A stretch of 64,000 nt of DNA from Craterostigma plantagineum (GCA_027422505.1 JAPQWV010001410.1:1-64000); one strand, 5' to 3'; positions 53,915 through 64,000 are shown, counted from the first letter of the stretch. Translations and numbers: made by a program. The notes: a model not told the origin generated them from the sequence alone.

Positions 53915-55728
53915 GTTAATGACATTTATGAAATAATCGAAGATGATGAACATAGAGAAAGTGATGACACAAATGATGATGTGACTTGCAAATTTTTCAC
54001 TGAAAAGGTATATTTTTCATCAGTTATTATATATATATATATATATATTTTTATTACTATTGTTATTATTATAATATATATGTGCTAGTCTAGTTTCTAA
54101 ACAATAATTTTTTAGGTGTTCGATTCTCGAGAAGATTTAATTTATTGGGTGCAAAATATGGGAACAAGTCTTGGATACGTAATTGTCACTAAAAGATCAA
54201 GGACATACTCCGGTGGAAAGTGTTCGAAAGTTATATTTCAATGCGACCGTGCTGGTATCTACAAAAGTAAAAAAACCTCTACAAGAAATACCGGCACAAA
54301 AAAGGTTGGTTGTCCGTTTGAACTAAAGGGAACATCAACGCCAAGTAATTGCTGGAAGCTGACCATTATATGTGGAATACACAATCATGAACCTGCAGTG
54401 GATCTTGAAGGTCATCCATATTCAAGACGGCTTTCTAAAAATGAAGATATATTAGTTGAAGATCTGTCAAAAAAGAACGTGAAACCGCGAGCTATCCTGT
54501 CAACACTCAAGAAGCATAATGTGGATAATGTTTCAACAATCAAAACGATATATAATGCTCGTCAAAAGTTTCGGGCGATGGCAAAAGATGGTGAAACTCA
54601 AATGCAGGTTGTTATGTCTTTTTTGCATGAAAAAGGCTATATTTTTTAAAGTCGTTCCAATAGCTTAACCAATGAGTTGGAAGATTTATTTTTCGCCCAT
54701 CCAAAATCGTTGGAGATATGGCATGCATTTCCGCATGTGCTTTTGATGGACGCAACATACAAAACAAATAGATACAAAATGCCTCTTCTTGAAATTATTG
54801 GCGTAAATATGACCTTCTGCATAGCATTCGTTCTAATGCATAAAGAGTAAATCGACGATGGATGGATGCGTTCGTTCTCCACGTGTTATAGTCACAGATA
54901 GGGAGTTGGCTTTACTAAAAGCATGCAACAACATTTTTCCGGAAGCTAAGGGGTTACTCTGCAGATGGCACATTTATAGAAGTATTATGAAGAAGTGCAG
55001 GCCTTCAATAACATCAAGCAAAGCATGGAATTCTTTATATAAGGCATGGACAACACTGGTTGAATCTGAAACAGATGCAAGGTACTTGTCCAACTTGGCA
55101 CATCTTGAAGCAACATTACATGATTTTCTAGGTATTCTTTAATGTATATTTAATTTTCTATGTTAAATTATTTATAAATTGTTATCATAAGAACTTAATA
55201 AGCTTGTATAATTTCAGGTGTAATTGATTATCTAAATAATCATTGGTTGACGCCTTACAAGGAGATGTTTGTATCTGCTTGGACCGACAAATTTCTTAAC
55301 TTCGGAAATCACACAACAAATAGAGTAGAGAGTCAGCACGCTAAGTTAAAACGGTATTTGGAGTCTTCACAATCAAATTTGGAGACATCATTATCTTTTA
55401 TTCAGCAGGTAATCAAGTCTCAAGTTACGGCTATTAAAGCAAGTATTGAACAAAGCAAGATTCTCATTCGGCATAATTCACCGAGCCTCACTATGGAAAA
55501 TTGCGTGGTTTGTTTCTATTCATGCGCTTGAAATAATATTTAAGGAATTTGAACGATCAAAAGAAGCTGAATCTATTTCTGAAAGTTGTGGATGCCAGCT
55601 TCGTACAAGTCATGGACTGTCATGTGCACATGAGCAGGTCATGTATTTCAGTAAAGGGCAGCCTATCCCGTTAGATTTAGTTGACTATTTTGGAGGAAAC
55701 TTGACCTTTCACCTTGCACATCTCTAGA
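53915..55728 (+). pseudogene. FAR1/MULE transposase, broken
   Basis: An acidic first exon (VNDIYEIIEDDEHRESDD, ending at the donor GTATAT at 54009) is followed by a 105-bp intron with acceptor TTTTTTAG near 54115. The next exon (54116-54646) carries the FAR1 zinc-binding domain (FDSREDLIYWVQNMGTSLGYVIV, GCPF, IHNHEP) and linker. After a stop at 54647 the MULE core appears in pieces: HVLLMDATYKTNRYKMPLLEIIGV, then a gap, VIVTDRELALLKA, CRWHI, and an NFGNHTTNRVESQHAKLK block after another AG junction near 55218. A SWIM finger (CGCQLRTSHGLSCAHE) lies at 55590-55635. Part of the DDE region appears deleted near 54845. In the family it binds and moves terminal inverted repeats. Confidence 0.85.
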
Positions 55729-55756
55729 AGAAGACGAGTTATGTTGTGATATTGAG

Positions 55757-56647
55757 TTGCAAGTGATTAATGCGCAATTTGAAAAGCAGTCAAGAACGGG
55801 AAAACTCAGTATTTTGAGGAAGTTAAGAGAGATAATTGCACCATCTACAACATTGCTTTGTGAACCAGAAATTCATATTACCCGTGGGCGTCCCTCCAGT
55901 AAAGCTAAAAGTTCAGCGCCAGTTCGAGAACATCTTCGACGTAGTTGTTCACCTATATCAAAAATCAGTGACCGAGATGATGCACAATTTCTAAAAAAAA
56001 CCAAGTACAGTCACTCTTCGGATCCACAACATTCTTTCCATCCATATATTCATCAATTTCCAACTATACTTCAACCTTAAATCAGAGAAGTGCAAGATGT
56101 AAAATCTGATGGAAACTGTGGTTTTCGAGCAATAGCTATATGTCTTGGTCTTCAAGAGGACGAATGGATTATCATTCGACGTAACTTGATTGAAGAGTTG
56201 GAGATGTATAAATTACAATATATCGACATGTTTGGTGCTGAAGGGTGGCTCAATGTCTATAATTCGCTAAATTTCTTCGAGTCAGGTAGTCATGCACCGT
56301 ATGAGCATTGGATGACTATGCCTAATATGGGTGTCTTGATTGCTTCGAAGTATAATGTGATATTGCACATTATAAGCAACAAAGGTAGTCTGACATACTT
56401 ACCACTTCGGTCTGCTCCGCCACCATGGTATCTTCATGTTTCTATTGCAATCGGTCATGTTAATGATAATCACTACGTCAAAGTTTCACTATCAGAAGGC
56501 TACCCTATGCCGAGTATTATGCCACAATGGGTTTATTTCAGAGAAAAATGTGCAGCAGCATGGATTACCCCTTATGTTAGTCGTATTAATAATTACGAAA
56601 AAATATTGCGTTCTAGTTGTGCTCCTGATTATGTTATATTGAATTAA
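55757..56647 (+). pseudogene. AT-hook-like linker and OTU-type cysteine protease domain of the transposase
   Basis: After the SWIM finger the frame carries IHITRGRPSSKAKSS (an RGRP AT-hook-like motif) and a Ser/His-rich linker. A TAA at 56078 lies where relatives, as I recall them, have Tyr in a PYI..V.DV phrase, so a single substitution could explain this stop. The frame then continues from 56090 (185 codons): SDGNCGFRAIA with catalytic Asp/Cys (Cys at residue 10 of this part) and NHYVKV with the candidate catalytic His at residue 128. This is the OTU ovarian-tumour-type fold. The domain is open to its end at 56647. In relatives it forms the C-terminus of transposase-derived proteins; its substrate is unknown. 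Confidence 0.82.
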
Positions 56648-57023
56648 TTAAAAAGAATATTTATTATTGTTATTTTTAATGAGCTTGTTTAACTTTGCAT
56701 AAACATATTTATTATTAATAAATTTTTAAAATTTTAATATTTTAAAGTAAATATAAATGTGTGGCTATTAATAAAATATACAATAATAGGTAAATTAAAA
56801 TATTGTATTGTTATATCATTGGATAAAATGAGTTAATTAATGTTGTTGAATAACTTGTGCAATTAATGCTTTGAATAACTTATGCTTTTAATGTTGTTGA
56901 ATTCTACATAAACTAATAAAAATATCATAATTGTTGAATTCATTAAGTAGGCAACAAAATTCAAGAGTTAGGGGGTGTAAAAAAGGGGTGTAAATAGTAG
57001 AGGGGGTGTCAATAGTATGACCC

Positions 57024-57032
57024 ATGCCTTAC
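57024..57032. repeat. 9-bp target-site duplication, right, of the OTU-type Mutator-like element
   Basis: ATGCCTTAC, identical to 53374-53382. Confidence 0.88.
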
Positions 57033-57046
57033 AATACAATAAAGGA

Positions 57047-58117
57047 GGGCAAATTACTTATCAGTCCCACTTGAGTTTTAAACTTCCTGTTCAGTACCAC
57101 GAAAATTTCTTCCTATTAAGTACCACCCATCTGCAAAAAATTGTGTTTAATATCCCAAACAGTGAACTGAAGAAATTACCCTTTTCAAATCAAAACTGGG
57201 AATTGTACCAACTGTTTTGATTATTATACCAATTATTATCACTAACTATACCAACTGTTAGGTTATTATACCAACAAAATTGGAACACTATACCACTGTT
57301 GGTATAATAACGACAGCTTAAACTCTGGTATAATTGCGACAACAGTTGGTATAGTAATCAAAACAGTTGGTATAATCTAATTTCGCTGTATAAGATTAGA
57401 ATAACATTATTTACTTGTAATAACGAAAACAGATGGTATTATTTCCTCAATTTCTGATATAACAGCAAAATCCGTGTGTATAATGCCTAATTTTTTGTTA
57501 TAAACTTATAATAAACTTTATTTATTGGTATAATTACGAAAACAAATAGTACAATTTTTATAATTTCTGGTATAATAGCAAATCAGTTGGTATAATATCC
57601 AATATCGTTGTATAAAATTCAAATATCATTATTTAGTGGTATACTAACGAAAACATATGGTATAATTTCAACAGTTTCTGGTATAATAGAGAAATCAGTT
57701 GGTATAGTGTCCAATATTTTGGTATAAAAATATAATAACGTTATTTATCGGTATAATAACGGAAACATATGGTATAATTTCTACAATTTCTGGTATAATA
57801 GAAAAATCAGTTGGTATAATGTCCAACTTCGTGTTATAAATTTAAATAGTGTTAATTATTGGTATAATAACGAAAACTTGGTATGATTTCTACTATTTCT
57901 GGTATAATTTCAAATTTGTTCAGTATAATAACGAATTTTGTTGGTATAATTAATGTGAAAATAATTAGAAAGTGTGAGACAGAGGCGTCTTTTCAATGCT
58001 GAAAAGACCATTTTAGGTAGTAAACAGGCAGAAAATTCTCAAATAAGTATTAAACAGGAATAAATAATTTGATGGGTATTTACGAGGAATTTTTATACCT
58101 TAATAAGGAATTAGCCC
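57047..58117. mobile_element. Non-autonomous Mutator-type MITE carrying a minisatellite
   Basis: The ends GGGCAAATTACTTATCAG and, on the other strand, GGGCTAATTCCTTATTAAG form a short terminal inverted repeat (about 14 of 17). Flanking AATAAAGGA (57038-57046) and AATAAAGAA (58118-58126) match 8 of 9, which suggests a 9-bp Mutator-type duplication. The interior has no coding frame; most of it is the ~111-bp minisatellite. The element lies only 14 bp from the end of the OTU-type element's target duplication. Confidence 0.6.
57340..57960. repeat. ~111-bp minisatellite, about five units, GGTATAAT-rich
   Basis: The phrase TTCTGGTATAATAG...AAATCAGTTGGTATA recurs with starts near 57452, 57565, 57676, 57788 and 57897, giving periods of 113, 111, 112 and 109 bp. 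Within each unit GGTATAAT occurs four to five times, so there is also a shorter internal period. Units differ by point changes and small indels. Confidence 0.85.
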
Positions 58118-58126
58118 AATAAAGAA

Positions 58127-58761
58127 CCACACAAGTTAGTTGCGCGCGTGCGTTATAACTGAGCTCAAGGTTTACGAAAATGCACGCGCTGATAGCACGA
58201 AGCTTTTTTCATGAATGCATTTCTAATTGTAGTTGGTAGTTGCTATATAATGTGGTACTAATATATATTGAATATTTAAATTGCAAATGATATGCCTCAA
58301 ATTTTAAGCTAATGTTCAATACGATGTCTTTAAAAAACGAGATTGCTCCCTCTTGTTCCCGATGGAATGTAGTTACTGTCTTGGCTCTTGGATAAGGACT
58401 TTATGCCCCCAGTTTTTTAGGACCCATAACTTTAATTTAGTAATATAATTATGTAAACGATAAACATATTAATTAGATCATCTCCAACCGAGAAGCGCAT
58501 CCTCAAACTCAAACGCATTCTCAAACTCAAAATGCAGTCATTCTTTTCCAACCGATCAACTCATTTTCAAACCCAAAAGACTATTTTATAATATTCGTTT
58601 CCACACCAATTTTTACAAATTTCAATACCCACATATTTTACTATTATTATTATTATAATTTAATAATATAGCATAATTAATATAACTTACAAAATTATTG
58701 ATTTTATACACATAATTTAATTATGGCTTTTTAATTAAAATAAAGGGATTTAAATGAAAAG
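58127..58761. other. AT-rich spacer, possible MITE end
   Basis: No gene. The string ATCATCTCCAACCGAGAAGC at 58477 followed by repeated CTCAAACTCAAA is of the type often seen in plant DNA-transposon termini, but no matching right end was found. Confidence 0.4.
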
Positions 58762-58799
58762 TTATTAAAGTAGGGTCGGTTCGCTCAAAATTAATAAAA

Positions 58800-58995
58800 T
58801 CGCGTGAAACGCGTTTAATCGACGCGACGACGCGCCCATTAGGCGCGACGTCCGTTGAATCGGGCTCGATCAAGCTTAACGCGGGCCGTTTTTCTGAAAA
58901 GATCGATTGGGCCGAAGGTCGGCCCAATTGACTGGTCGTCGCGACTAATGGACGCGTCGTCGCGCCTAATGGTCGCGACGTCGCGTTGAATAAAG
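58800..58995 (+). repeat. GC-rich subterminal repeats of Mutator-like copy 2
   Basis: Many variants of GTCGCG / GACGCGNCGNCGCG and CTAATGG / CCATTAGG occur (for example GCGACGACGCGCCCATTAGG at 58826). They are the same word set as in copy 1 and are candidate transposase-binding arrays. Confidence 0.65.
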
Positions 58996-59426
58996 CCGCG
59001 ACGCCTCTTTTCTTCCTCATTTCTTCTCCTCTCATCCCTTCGGTTCCTCCGGCGAAATCTCGGGCGATTGTTGCGCGCGTTTAAATAGTGATTGATCCGT
59101 TATTCCTCGTCATCGTCGATTAAGCTTCGTTTGTATGAAACTCCTAATTTGTTTAAATCTTGTTTTTGATGTTTCGTTAGATTTCGTCGAATACTTGCGT
59201 TTATTTGTGTTTTGGTATAATTTATGCTCTAGATATTATGGGTTGCTTAGTATGCTGATATAACACATTAATTTTAGATAATTGGTTCGATTTAGAAATT
59301 TTTCCTAATTTAGAAACCTAATTTGAAATTAGGATTTCTAGGTTATTTGATTCGAATGTTAGTACATGAGTCAATTGTTTGTTTATTGTTATTTGTTGCG
59401 ATATTGACTTTGAAACGCTATTTAGG

Positions 59427-60701
59427 ATGGATACGAACGAATATTGCTGTCCGATCGACAGATCATTTCTCATATTCCAGGATAGTCATCGTTGTAACGA
59501 TGTACTATCCAATGCTGATGGTGCCCTCGGCACGCCTTTGACCGTTAGGGATTGGAGAGTGTCGTCTGGGGTAAGCTTTCACGACTGGTGCAGTTGCACG
59601 GTCGTATTCTGGAGAGGTTGGATACTATGTCCTTCTACGACGTGTATAGTTGTGGATCTCAGAAGTTAGATCCACACTTGATCACGCCCTCGTAGAGAGG
59701 TGGAGGAAGGAGACGCATACGTTTCACTTGCCTGTGGGTGAGGCCACCGTCACTCTTGAGGACGTCAGTGTGCTGTGGGGACTCCCCGTTGATGGATCAC
59801 TCAGTCAAGGTGTTATCCAACACAGGACGCAGGATCAGTGGCTCGATTACTTGGAGGAGCTGACTGGTTACAGACTGGCTGTGGGGGCATACACCGGGGC
59901 CTGGATTCGTATATTACCTGTGCAGCCCGTTATTATCCTTCCTCGAGTCCACATGATGCCCACCGAAGAAGATGGAATTCAGTTGCCCATGCCGCCACAT
60001 GCTGCGAGTAGTAAGACGTTGTTTATCTTTATTGCGTACTGCTAGAATATGTTTCCTAGAATATTATATATATTTAATAGATTTTTCTTAAAATATTCTA
60101 TTTTTTTTATATATTTATCTTTTAAAATATTTGTTATTTTAATATTTTTCCTTAAAAGGTTTATATATATTTTTTTTATTTCAGGTGGAATGCGCTTTTC
60201 GATCATACGACATCGACGCGCTCGAATTTGCGTGCGATTCGGGAGTCGATCGAGCAGTTCGTCTGGGCACCCTACTACGATCAGGCACCAGAGATTATGG
60301 CGTTGAGAGCTGACTCTCGACCAGCATGCGTTTGGTCGTCGTGTCCACTCATCTTCTACAACATTGTTGAGTGGCACTATCCCGATCGCGTGTTGCGACA
60401 GTTCGGGATGGTTCAGTCCGTCCCGCAACGTCCGAGACATCTCGATGTTGATCTTCATCGGCACAGTACGCGTAACGTCACGGGAAGGGATTGGAGGTCC
60501 TTCCACGAGCAGTACGAAGCCTTAGGTGTCTCGGTACGAGAGAATGGTCGATGCGATGGAGATAGTTGGCGGGGCGCAGTGCACTCCAGATTATTATCCA
60601 TGATACTGGAGTGTCACCCGACTTTACATTTCTCCATCGACGATCCACATGGACCGAGGATTCCAGATGGGAGACGGTGCATTTATCGACGTTATGATTA
60701 G
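59427..60701 (+). pseudogene. Plant mobile domain (PMD) gene carried by the Mutator-like element
   Basis: The first segment from the ATG at 59427 (MDTNEYCCPIDRSFLIFQ..QDSHR) is the N-terminus usual in MAIN-like/PP7-long-form PMD proteins. After a frame change near 59640 comes [35 protein letters not shown] (59690-59800), the PMD signature. A likely intron runs from the donor GTAAGA at about 60014 to the acceptor TTTCAG at 60184. The second exon reads RAIRESIEQFVWAPYY, RADSRPACVWSSCPLIFYNIVEWHYPDRVLRQFG and NVTGRDWRSFHEQYEALG, ending at TAG 60699-60701. PMD proteins of the MAIN/MAIL type act in transposon silencing and genome stability; transposon-borne forms have no known role. At least one frameshift (59640) breaks this copy. 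Confidence 0.82.
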
Positions 60702-60841
60702 TTATTTATCCTTTTTTTAATTTTTTTTATTTTGGACGTGTCGTTTAACATGTGACTTGTTACCTATTAGGCACAGCACGTCGATAGGGCCGAGGTGATA
60801 TTTACAGGTGGAGATCTGCAAGGATGACTGGATATCAAACA

Positions 60842-60975
60842 TCAGATGCAGGGTCTTTTCCTTGACAGACGACAGCGAAGACATGTGCCGTTCGTTGAAC
60901 ACATGAGTGGCCCGTCATCAGATGCAGGGTCTTTTCCTTGACAGACGACAGCGAACACATGAGTGGCCCGTCATC
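60842..60975 (+). repeat. Imperfect tandem duplication in the PMD gene 3' region
   Basis: CATCAGATGCAGGGTCTTTT and the next 19 bases occur at 60842-60880 and again at 60916-60954, each followed by ACACATGAGTGGCCCGTCATC, with an 18-bp difference between the units. Confidence 0.85.
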
Positions 60976-61285
60976 TTCGTGTGGTCTGACGCAGGACCTT
61001 GGCCCGTCGTCTTCACGTGGTCGCACGTTACAGTACGGTGATGGTAGTTACTTTACACCGATGGGTTACGGTGTCCGTTACGACGATGATGATGATGACG
61101 ACGAAGCAATGCCTCCGTATCAGCCATTTGTGCAGGAGTCACCGCCGCAACCCCAGCAGCGACGTCGTCGCCCTGAGCAGCCCGATGCTCCAGTTGACCC
61201 TGCACAGGACCAGACGACCACGCAGATGTGGCACAGGAGGGCATTATATTCATTAGTTTTATTTTTTGTATTTTTATATAATTAG
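60938..61285 (+). pseudogene. Acidic/Gln-Arg-rich C-terminal exon of the PMD gene
   Basis: The frame encodes GPSSSRGRTLQYGDGSYFTP, a run of seven Asp followed by Glu, PPYQPFVQESPPQPQQRRRR and a short tail. It follows the PMD exon after about 240 bp and is homologous to 38905-39060 of copy 1. Low-complexity acidic and Arg-rich tails of this type are found in transposon-borne PMD proteins. Whether it is spliced to the upstream exon (which ends in TAG) is unclear; an acceptor-like TATTAG lies at 60770. Confidence 0.6.
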
Positions 61286-61622
61286 GAACTCGGTTGATTT
61301 TTATTTGTGTTTCTTGGTGTCCATGACTTTGCGTACTGTTTTTATACTTCTAGCATCTTTATTAGTCGTAACTAAGGATAATTTTACTTTCGAATGCTTA
61401 AATACATATCGCACGACGCACTACATCAACCAACAACTACTACATCCATGACTTCATCATCTATTACTTTCGGACAGTCAACGTCCACGACCTCTCTGAC
61501 TCTGTCAACGACTTGAGCTACTTTGATCCATTTCGTTGCGAATACGAGTTGTCTTTGGCCTGCCCGTTCCTCTTCTTCCACGTCGGTCTTCATTATGTAC
61601 TAACAAAAAAATCAGCAGGCTC

Positions 61623-63883
61623 CTAGTATCGCTCGTCATACAAAGGATAAAATGTTCCCTGATATGTCTCAAAGTGTGCTACTTTACTGTAATAAGGAGC
61701 AATGAATTGTGTGCTACTAACATTCCACTGGCGACACGCTGCCTGCGCATGAGAACATGGAATGAAATGGGTGTCCCATTTTCCACAAGTGCACGTTCTT
61801 GCTTGAATGTTCACCACATGTTTTCTTTGAGTCACTGATCTTGAAGTATACACATCTGCCGTTTGCGCTCGGGGGTCAAATGCAGTTACGAAGTGGCCGA
61901 ATGAGGCATTTGACGAGTCACTGTACATCCTCCACGCATAAGGAGACCATTCGGTTTCAGAATTCTCCATTGCCGCAGCTGTCTGTTGATACCTATCATG
62001 AAAGTATTCGGAACTTCGATGGAAGCTGAAGTCGACTATGGCTTTAGGAGGGAGTAAGCGAGCCCCTTTGAACACACCATTAAGTGCTTCTGAGATGTTC
62101 GTCGTCATTGCGCCACACCTAAACCAACCAACGTAAGCAAACATCCACTTTTCTCGATCAATCTCGCGCAACCAATCGTAGGCTGGTTCGCCAGACTCTT
62201 AATATGCTCCATGATCCGTTCGAACTTTTCCACCGTATGCGCCATCCCCGCTCTGTGGGCCAATTTTTTGGGGTCACTGTCTTTGAAGTCCTTGTTAAAT
62301 TTGATACGACGTGACGTAAACAATATCGATGGACTCCATTTGGAGGCCTATAAGCCTCGAGCTGTTCAACTGCGGACATTAACCGTGCATTATAGTTTGT
62401 AAGTAACATGAACTAATTTTAGTAAAAATAACAAACAAGTTGATCTCTTTTTAAGCCTGTTTGGCGATCTGAAATCAGGCATACCGCTTGTCCCTCCAAT
62501 AGATGAACATTAAGCAAGTTCAAGAACCATCTCCAAGAATGTAAGTTTCCAATTGTAACGATGACAAAAGCAAGTGGAGAAAAAACTTTCTGATTTGCAT
62601 CGAGTGCACATGCAGTCAACATTTTATGCATGTACTTCGAATACAAGTGCGTACCGTCGACACAGACCACTCTACGACAATGCTTGAAGCCGTCAATGCA
62701 AGGTTTGAATTCCCAAAATACTTACCCGAATTTTTTTACCCCCGCCATATCTTCAAGATGCCACCACTTCACTACCGTTCCAGGGTTGTAACGTTGCAAC
62801 GCTTTCATGAATTTAGGAAGCTGTTGGATAGAAGTTTCTCAAGTACCATAAACAATCACTTTTGCCCGCTTGAGGCCATGCCATGCTTGAATGTACGAGA
62901 TGTCGTACGCAAAAGTATCCTTTACCAGCTGTTGTACGTTTTTGGGTAAATACTGGAGATCGTTCTTCACCATTTGGATTAATATTCTCGCAATTTCATT
63001 ACGAGAAACATTGCGGTGCATGCTGGCCAACTCCTGTGTGAAGCATGTGTGAGGTCCACCGTATCTCGTCACCTTCCAAAAAAACTTCTCGGTTTGAAGA
63101 CTGCTCGCAATCTCCAATTACATCGTCGCTGTGATTGCATCGCACACTCCATGAGGTTCTATTACTTTCGGTTACGTGGTACTCATGTCTAACAACCCTC
63201 AAATGATAATCGTTAACAGCACATTTCAAATGTTCTTTGCTACTAAACGTCATACTTACGAAAAATGCGGGGTCCTCTGCGTCGTAAAAATCACCACCAG
63301 TTTCGTCAACTTCTGCGGGAGCCATTTGGTAAGTGGTATTAAACGGCACCGACTGGTATAATGCTCGGTTCTTATCTGGTTCACTTGGCATTGGTTCATC
63401 GTTATTATCATCATCGTCATCTGCGGGATCTGGAAAATCGTCTAGTGCCCCACCCTCGTCATCAGCTTCAGAGTCACTTACATCACTATCTTGGGCGGCA
63501 TCATGAATGATCTCAGGTTTTGCCACCGTCGAACTAGTAGGATCAAAGCGGCTACTGGAAGGAATATCTTCATGGGGGGCAAACGAAATATTTGTCAATC
63601 CTTCAGTAACTAATGTAATGTCAGGAAACGAATCCATCGGCGCCGGATTCGTGTACTCGTCGGGAGCATCTACGCTGCGATCTAACTGAACTATCTCAGT
63701 TGCCTCGACAAAGACCACAATGTAATCGAGTTCGATGTTGGGATCCAAGAAATATGCGAGGTCGGCGTCACTAGACATTAGTAGAAGATTATGATGAAGT
63801 CGAGAGTGTTGATAGTATTCGTTCTTCACCCGAACAATTAAAAAAAAAGAAGCGTTGTCGACGGAAGTCATGTTGTACAACAT
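61623..63883 (-). pseudogene. MuDR-type transposase of Mutator-like copy 2
   Basis: The longest frame, 63883-62999 (294 codons), has an N-terminal segment (MLYNMTSVDN), a Ser/Asp-rich acidic linker (SDSEADDEGGALDD) and a MuDR DNA-binding-type block (FVSMTFSSKEHLKCAVNDYHLRVVRHEYHV, SWSVRCNH). Later frames give VCVDGTHLYSKYMHKMLTACALDANQ (62670) with the first catalytic Asp, RWFLNLLNVHLLEGQAVCLISDR (62540-62470) with the second, a FVTAFDPRAQTADVY block and a SWIM zinc finger (CTCGKWDTHFIPCSHAQAAC, about 61800-61740) with YSKVAHFETYQGTFYPLYDERY at the end. Five or more frame breaks occur. It is better preserved than copy 1. Confidence 0.88.
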
Positions 63884-63929
63884 AGTAAGAAATTGATTGA
63901 AATTGGTATCACGGAATTCGTCGATAACT

Positions 63930-64000
63930 AGGGGTGTGCAATGGTTTTAGAAAACCGCCCGAACCGCACCACACCGCACCGTATAATACATTAACCGCCA
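63930..64000. mobile_element. hAT-like terminus inserted in Mutator-like copy 2
   Basis: TAGGGGTGTGCAATGG, then repeated ACCGC/CCGAACCGCACC words, is the usual look of a plant hAT-family terminal inverted repeat. Copy 1 (41670-41710) continues past GATAAC without this sequence, so the boundary is confirmed by an empty homologous site. The rest lies beyond the window. Confidence 0.6.

Larger units (their letters stand above)
53383..57023 (+). mobile_element. Mutator-like element encoding a FAR1/MULE transposase fused to an OTU protease
   Basis: It starts GGGTAATTCTATTGGCACCC and ends with the inverse of GGGTCATACTATTGACACCC (about 20 of 24 positions match across the terminal repeat). It is flanked by a perfect 9-bp duplication (ATGCCTTAC), the Mutator signature. 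It is 3641 bp long. Inside on the plus strand are an acidic 5' exon (about 53915-54008), an intron, a FAR1-type DNA-binding domain, MULE transposase parts, a SWIM zinc finger, an AT-hook-like RGRP motif and an OTU domain. Stops and a deletion in the catalytic region make it non-autonomous, although the flanks are still perfect. It lies about 300 bp upstream of GATL in the opposite orientation. Confidence 0.92.
58762..64000. mobile_element. Mutator-like element carrying a plant-mobile-domain gene, copy 2 (right end beyond window)
   Basis: The left terminus TTATTAAAGTAGGGTCGGTTC, in inverted orientation, resembles the right terminus of copy 1. It is followed by GC-rich subterminal repeats (ACGTCGC, GCGACGACGCG) to 58995. 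A plus-strand PMD gene (59427-61285) converges on a minus-strand MuDR-type transposase (63883-61623). The right terminus would lie beyond 64000, and a hAT-like element begins at 63930. Copy 1 shares leader, PMD tail and transposase in the same order, so the composite is an established family and not a chance neighbourhood. Confidence 0.8.

Noticed and set aside
55757..56647. Host OTU-type deubiquitinase gene
   Set aside because: It is inside the terminal repeats of the Mutator-like element and follows the transposase SWIM finger in the same direction.
59427..61285. Free-standing host PMD (MAIN-like) gene
   Set aside because: It lies between the terminus and transposase of a Mutator-like element, and its flanks and tail are duplicated in copy 1.

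Overview
This window is a transposon-dense stretch of a flowering-plant (probably eudicot) nuclear genome. The evidence is: retrotransposons primed from plant tRNA-iMet and tRNA-Asp sequences, a plant L1-type LINE, Mutator-like elements carrying plant-only domains (plant mobile domain, FAR1-type DNA-binding domain), an integrated caulimovirid (plant pararetrovirus), and one recognisable host gene, a galacturonosyltransferase-like (GATL) cell-wall gene. No prokaryotic operon, rRNA, tRNA or CRISPR array was found. The species cannot be named from the sequence alone.

Layout. 1-12.26 kb is a three-layer nest: a decayed Ty1/copia pol on the minus strand is split by a solo LTR (1529-11688, perfect 5-bp target duplication TCAGA), which is itself split by a Ty3-type gag-protease element on the minus strand (2379-9963, TSD GTACG/GTACC, tRNA-Asp primer site) that has no polymerase or integrase. 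12.27-13.85 kb holds a SINE-like piece and another copia integrase relic. 14014-28051 is a young 14-kb copia element: two 295-bp LTRs with 2 differences, TSD GAGTT, tRNA-iMet primer site, gag, an intact 1111-codon pol, and a further ~3.7-kb coding region of unknown function in the env position. 28.2-30.9 kb is a second LTR-like copy related to the first solo LTR, invaded by a small GA-rich element. 32.1-37.4 kb is a broken LINE on the minus strand. 37.7-38.1 kb is a palindromic MITE-like element.

38.4-42.2 kb and 58.76 kb to the window end are two copies of one Mutator-like family. Its minus-strand MuDR-type transposase converges on a plus-strand plant-mobile-domain (PMD) gene. Copy 2 retains the PMD gene; copy 1 has lost its body by an internal deletion. 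42.5-50.5 kb is an endogenous pararetrovirus whose two genome segments lie head to head, flanked by a 32-bp direct repeat. 52.0-53.1 kb is the GATL gene, with one frameshift. About 300 bp upstream of its start codon is a second, unrelated Mutator-like element (53383-57023, perfect 9-bp TSD) that encodes a FAR1/MULE transposase with a C-terminal OTU cysteine-protease domain. 57.05-58.12 kb is a small element filled with a ~111-bp minisatellite.

How the genes work together: apart from GATL, everything is a mobile or viral sequence. The reading frames of the young copia element and of GATL are each broken only by single-base deletions, which could be residual sequencing errors rather than decay. 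The older elements carry many independent stops.
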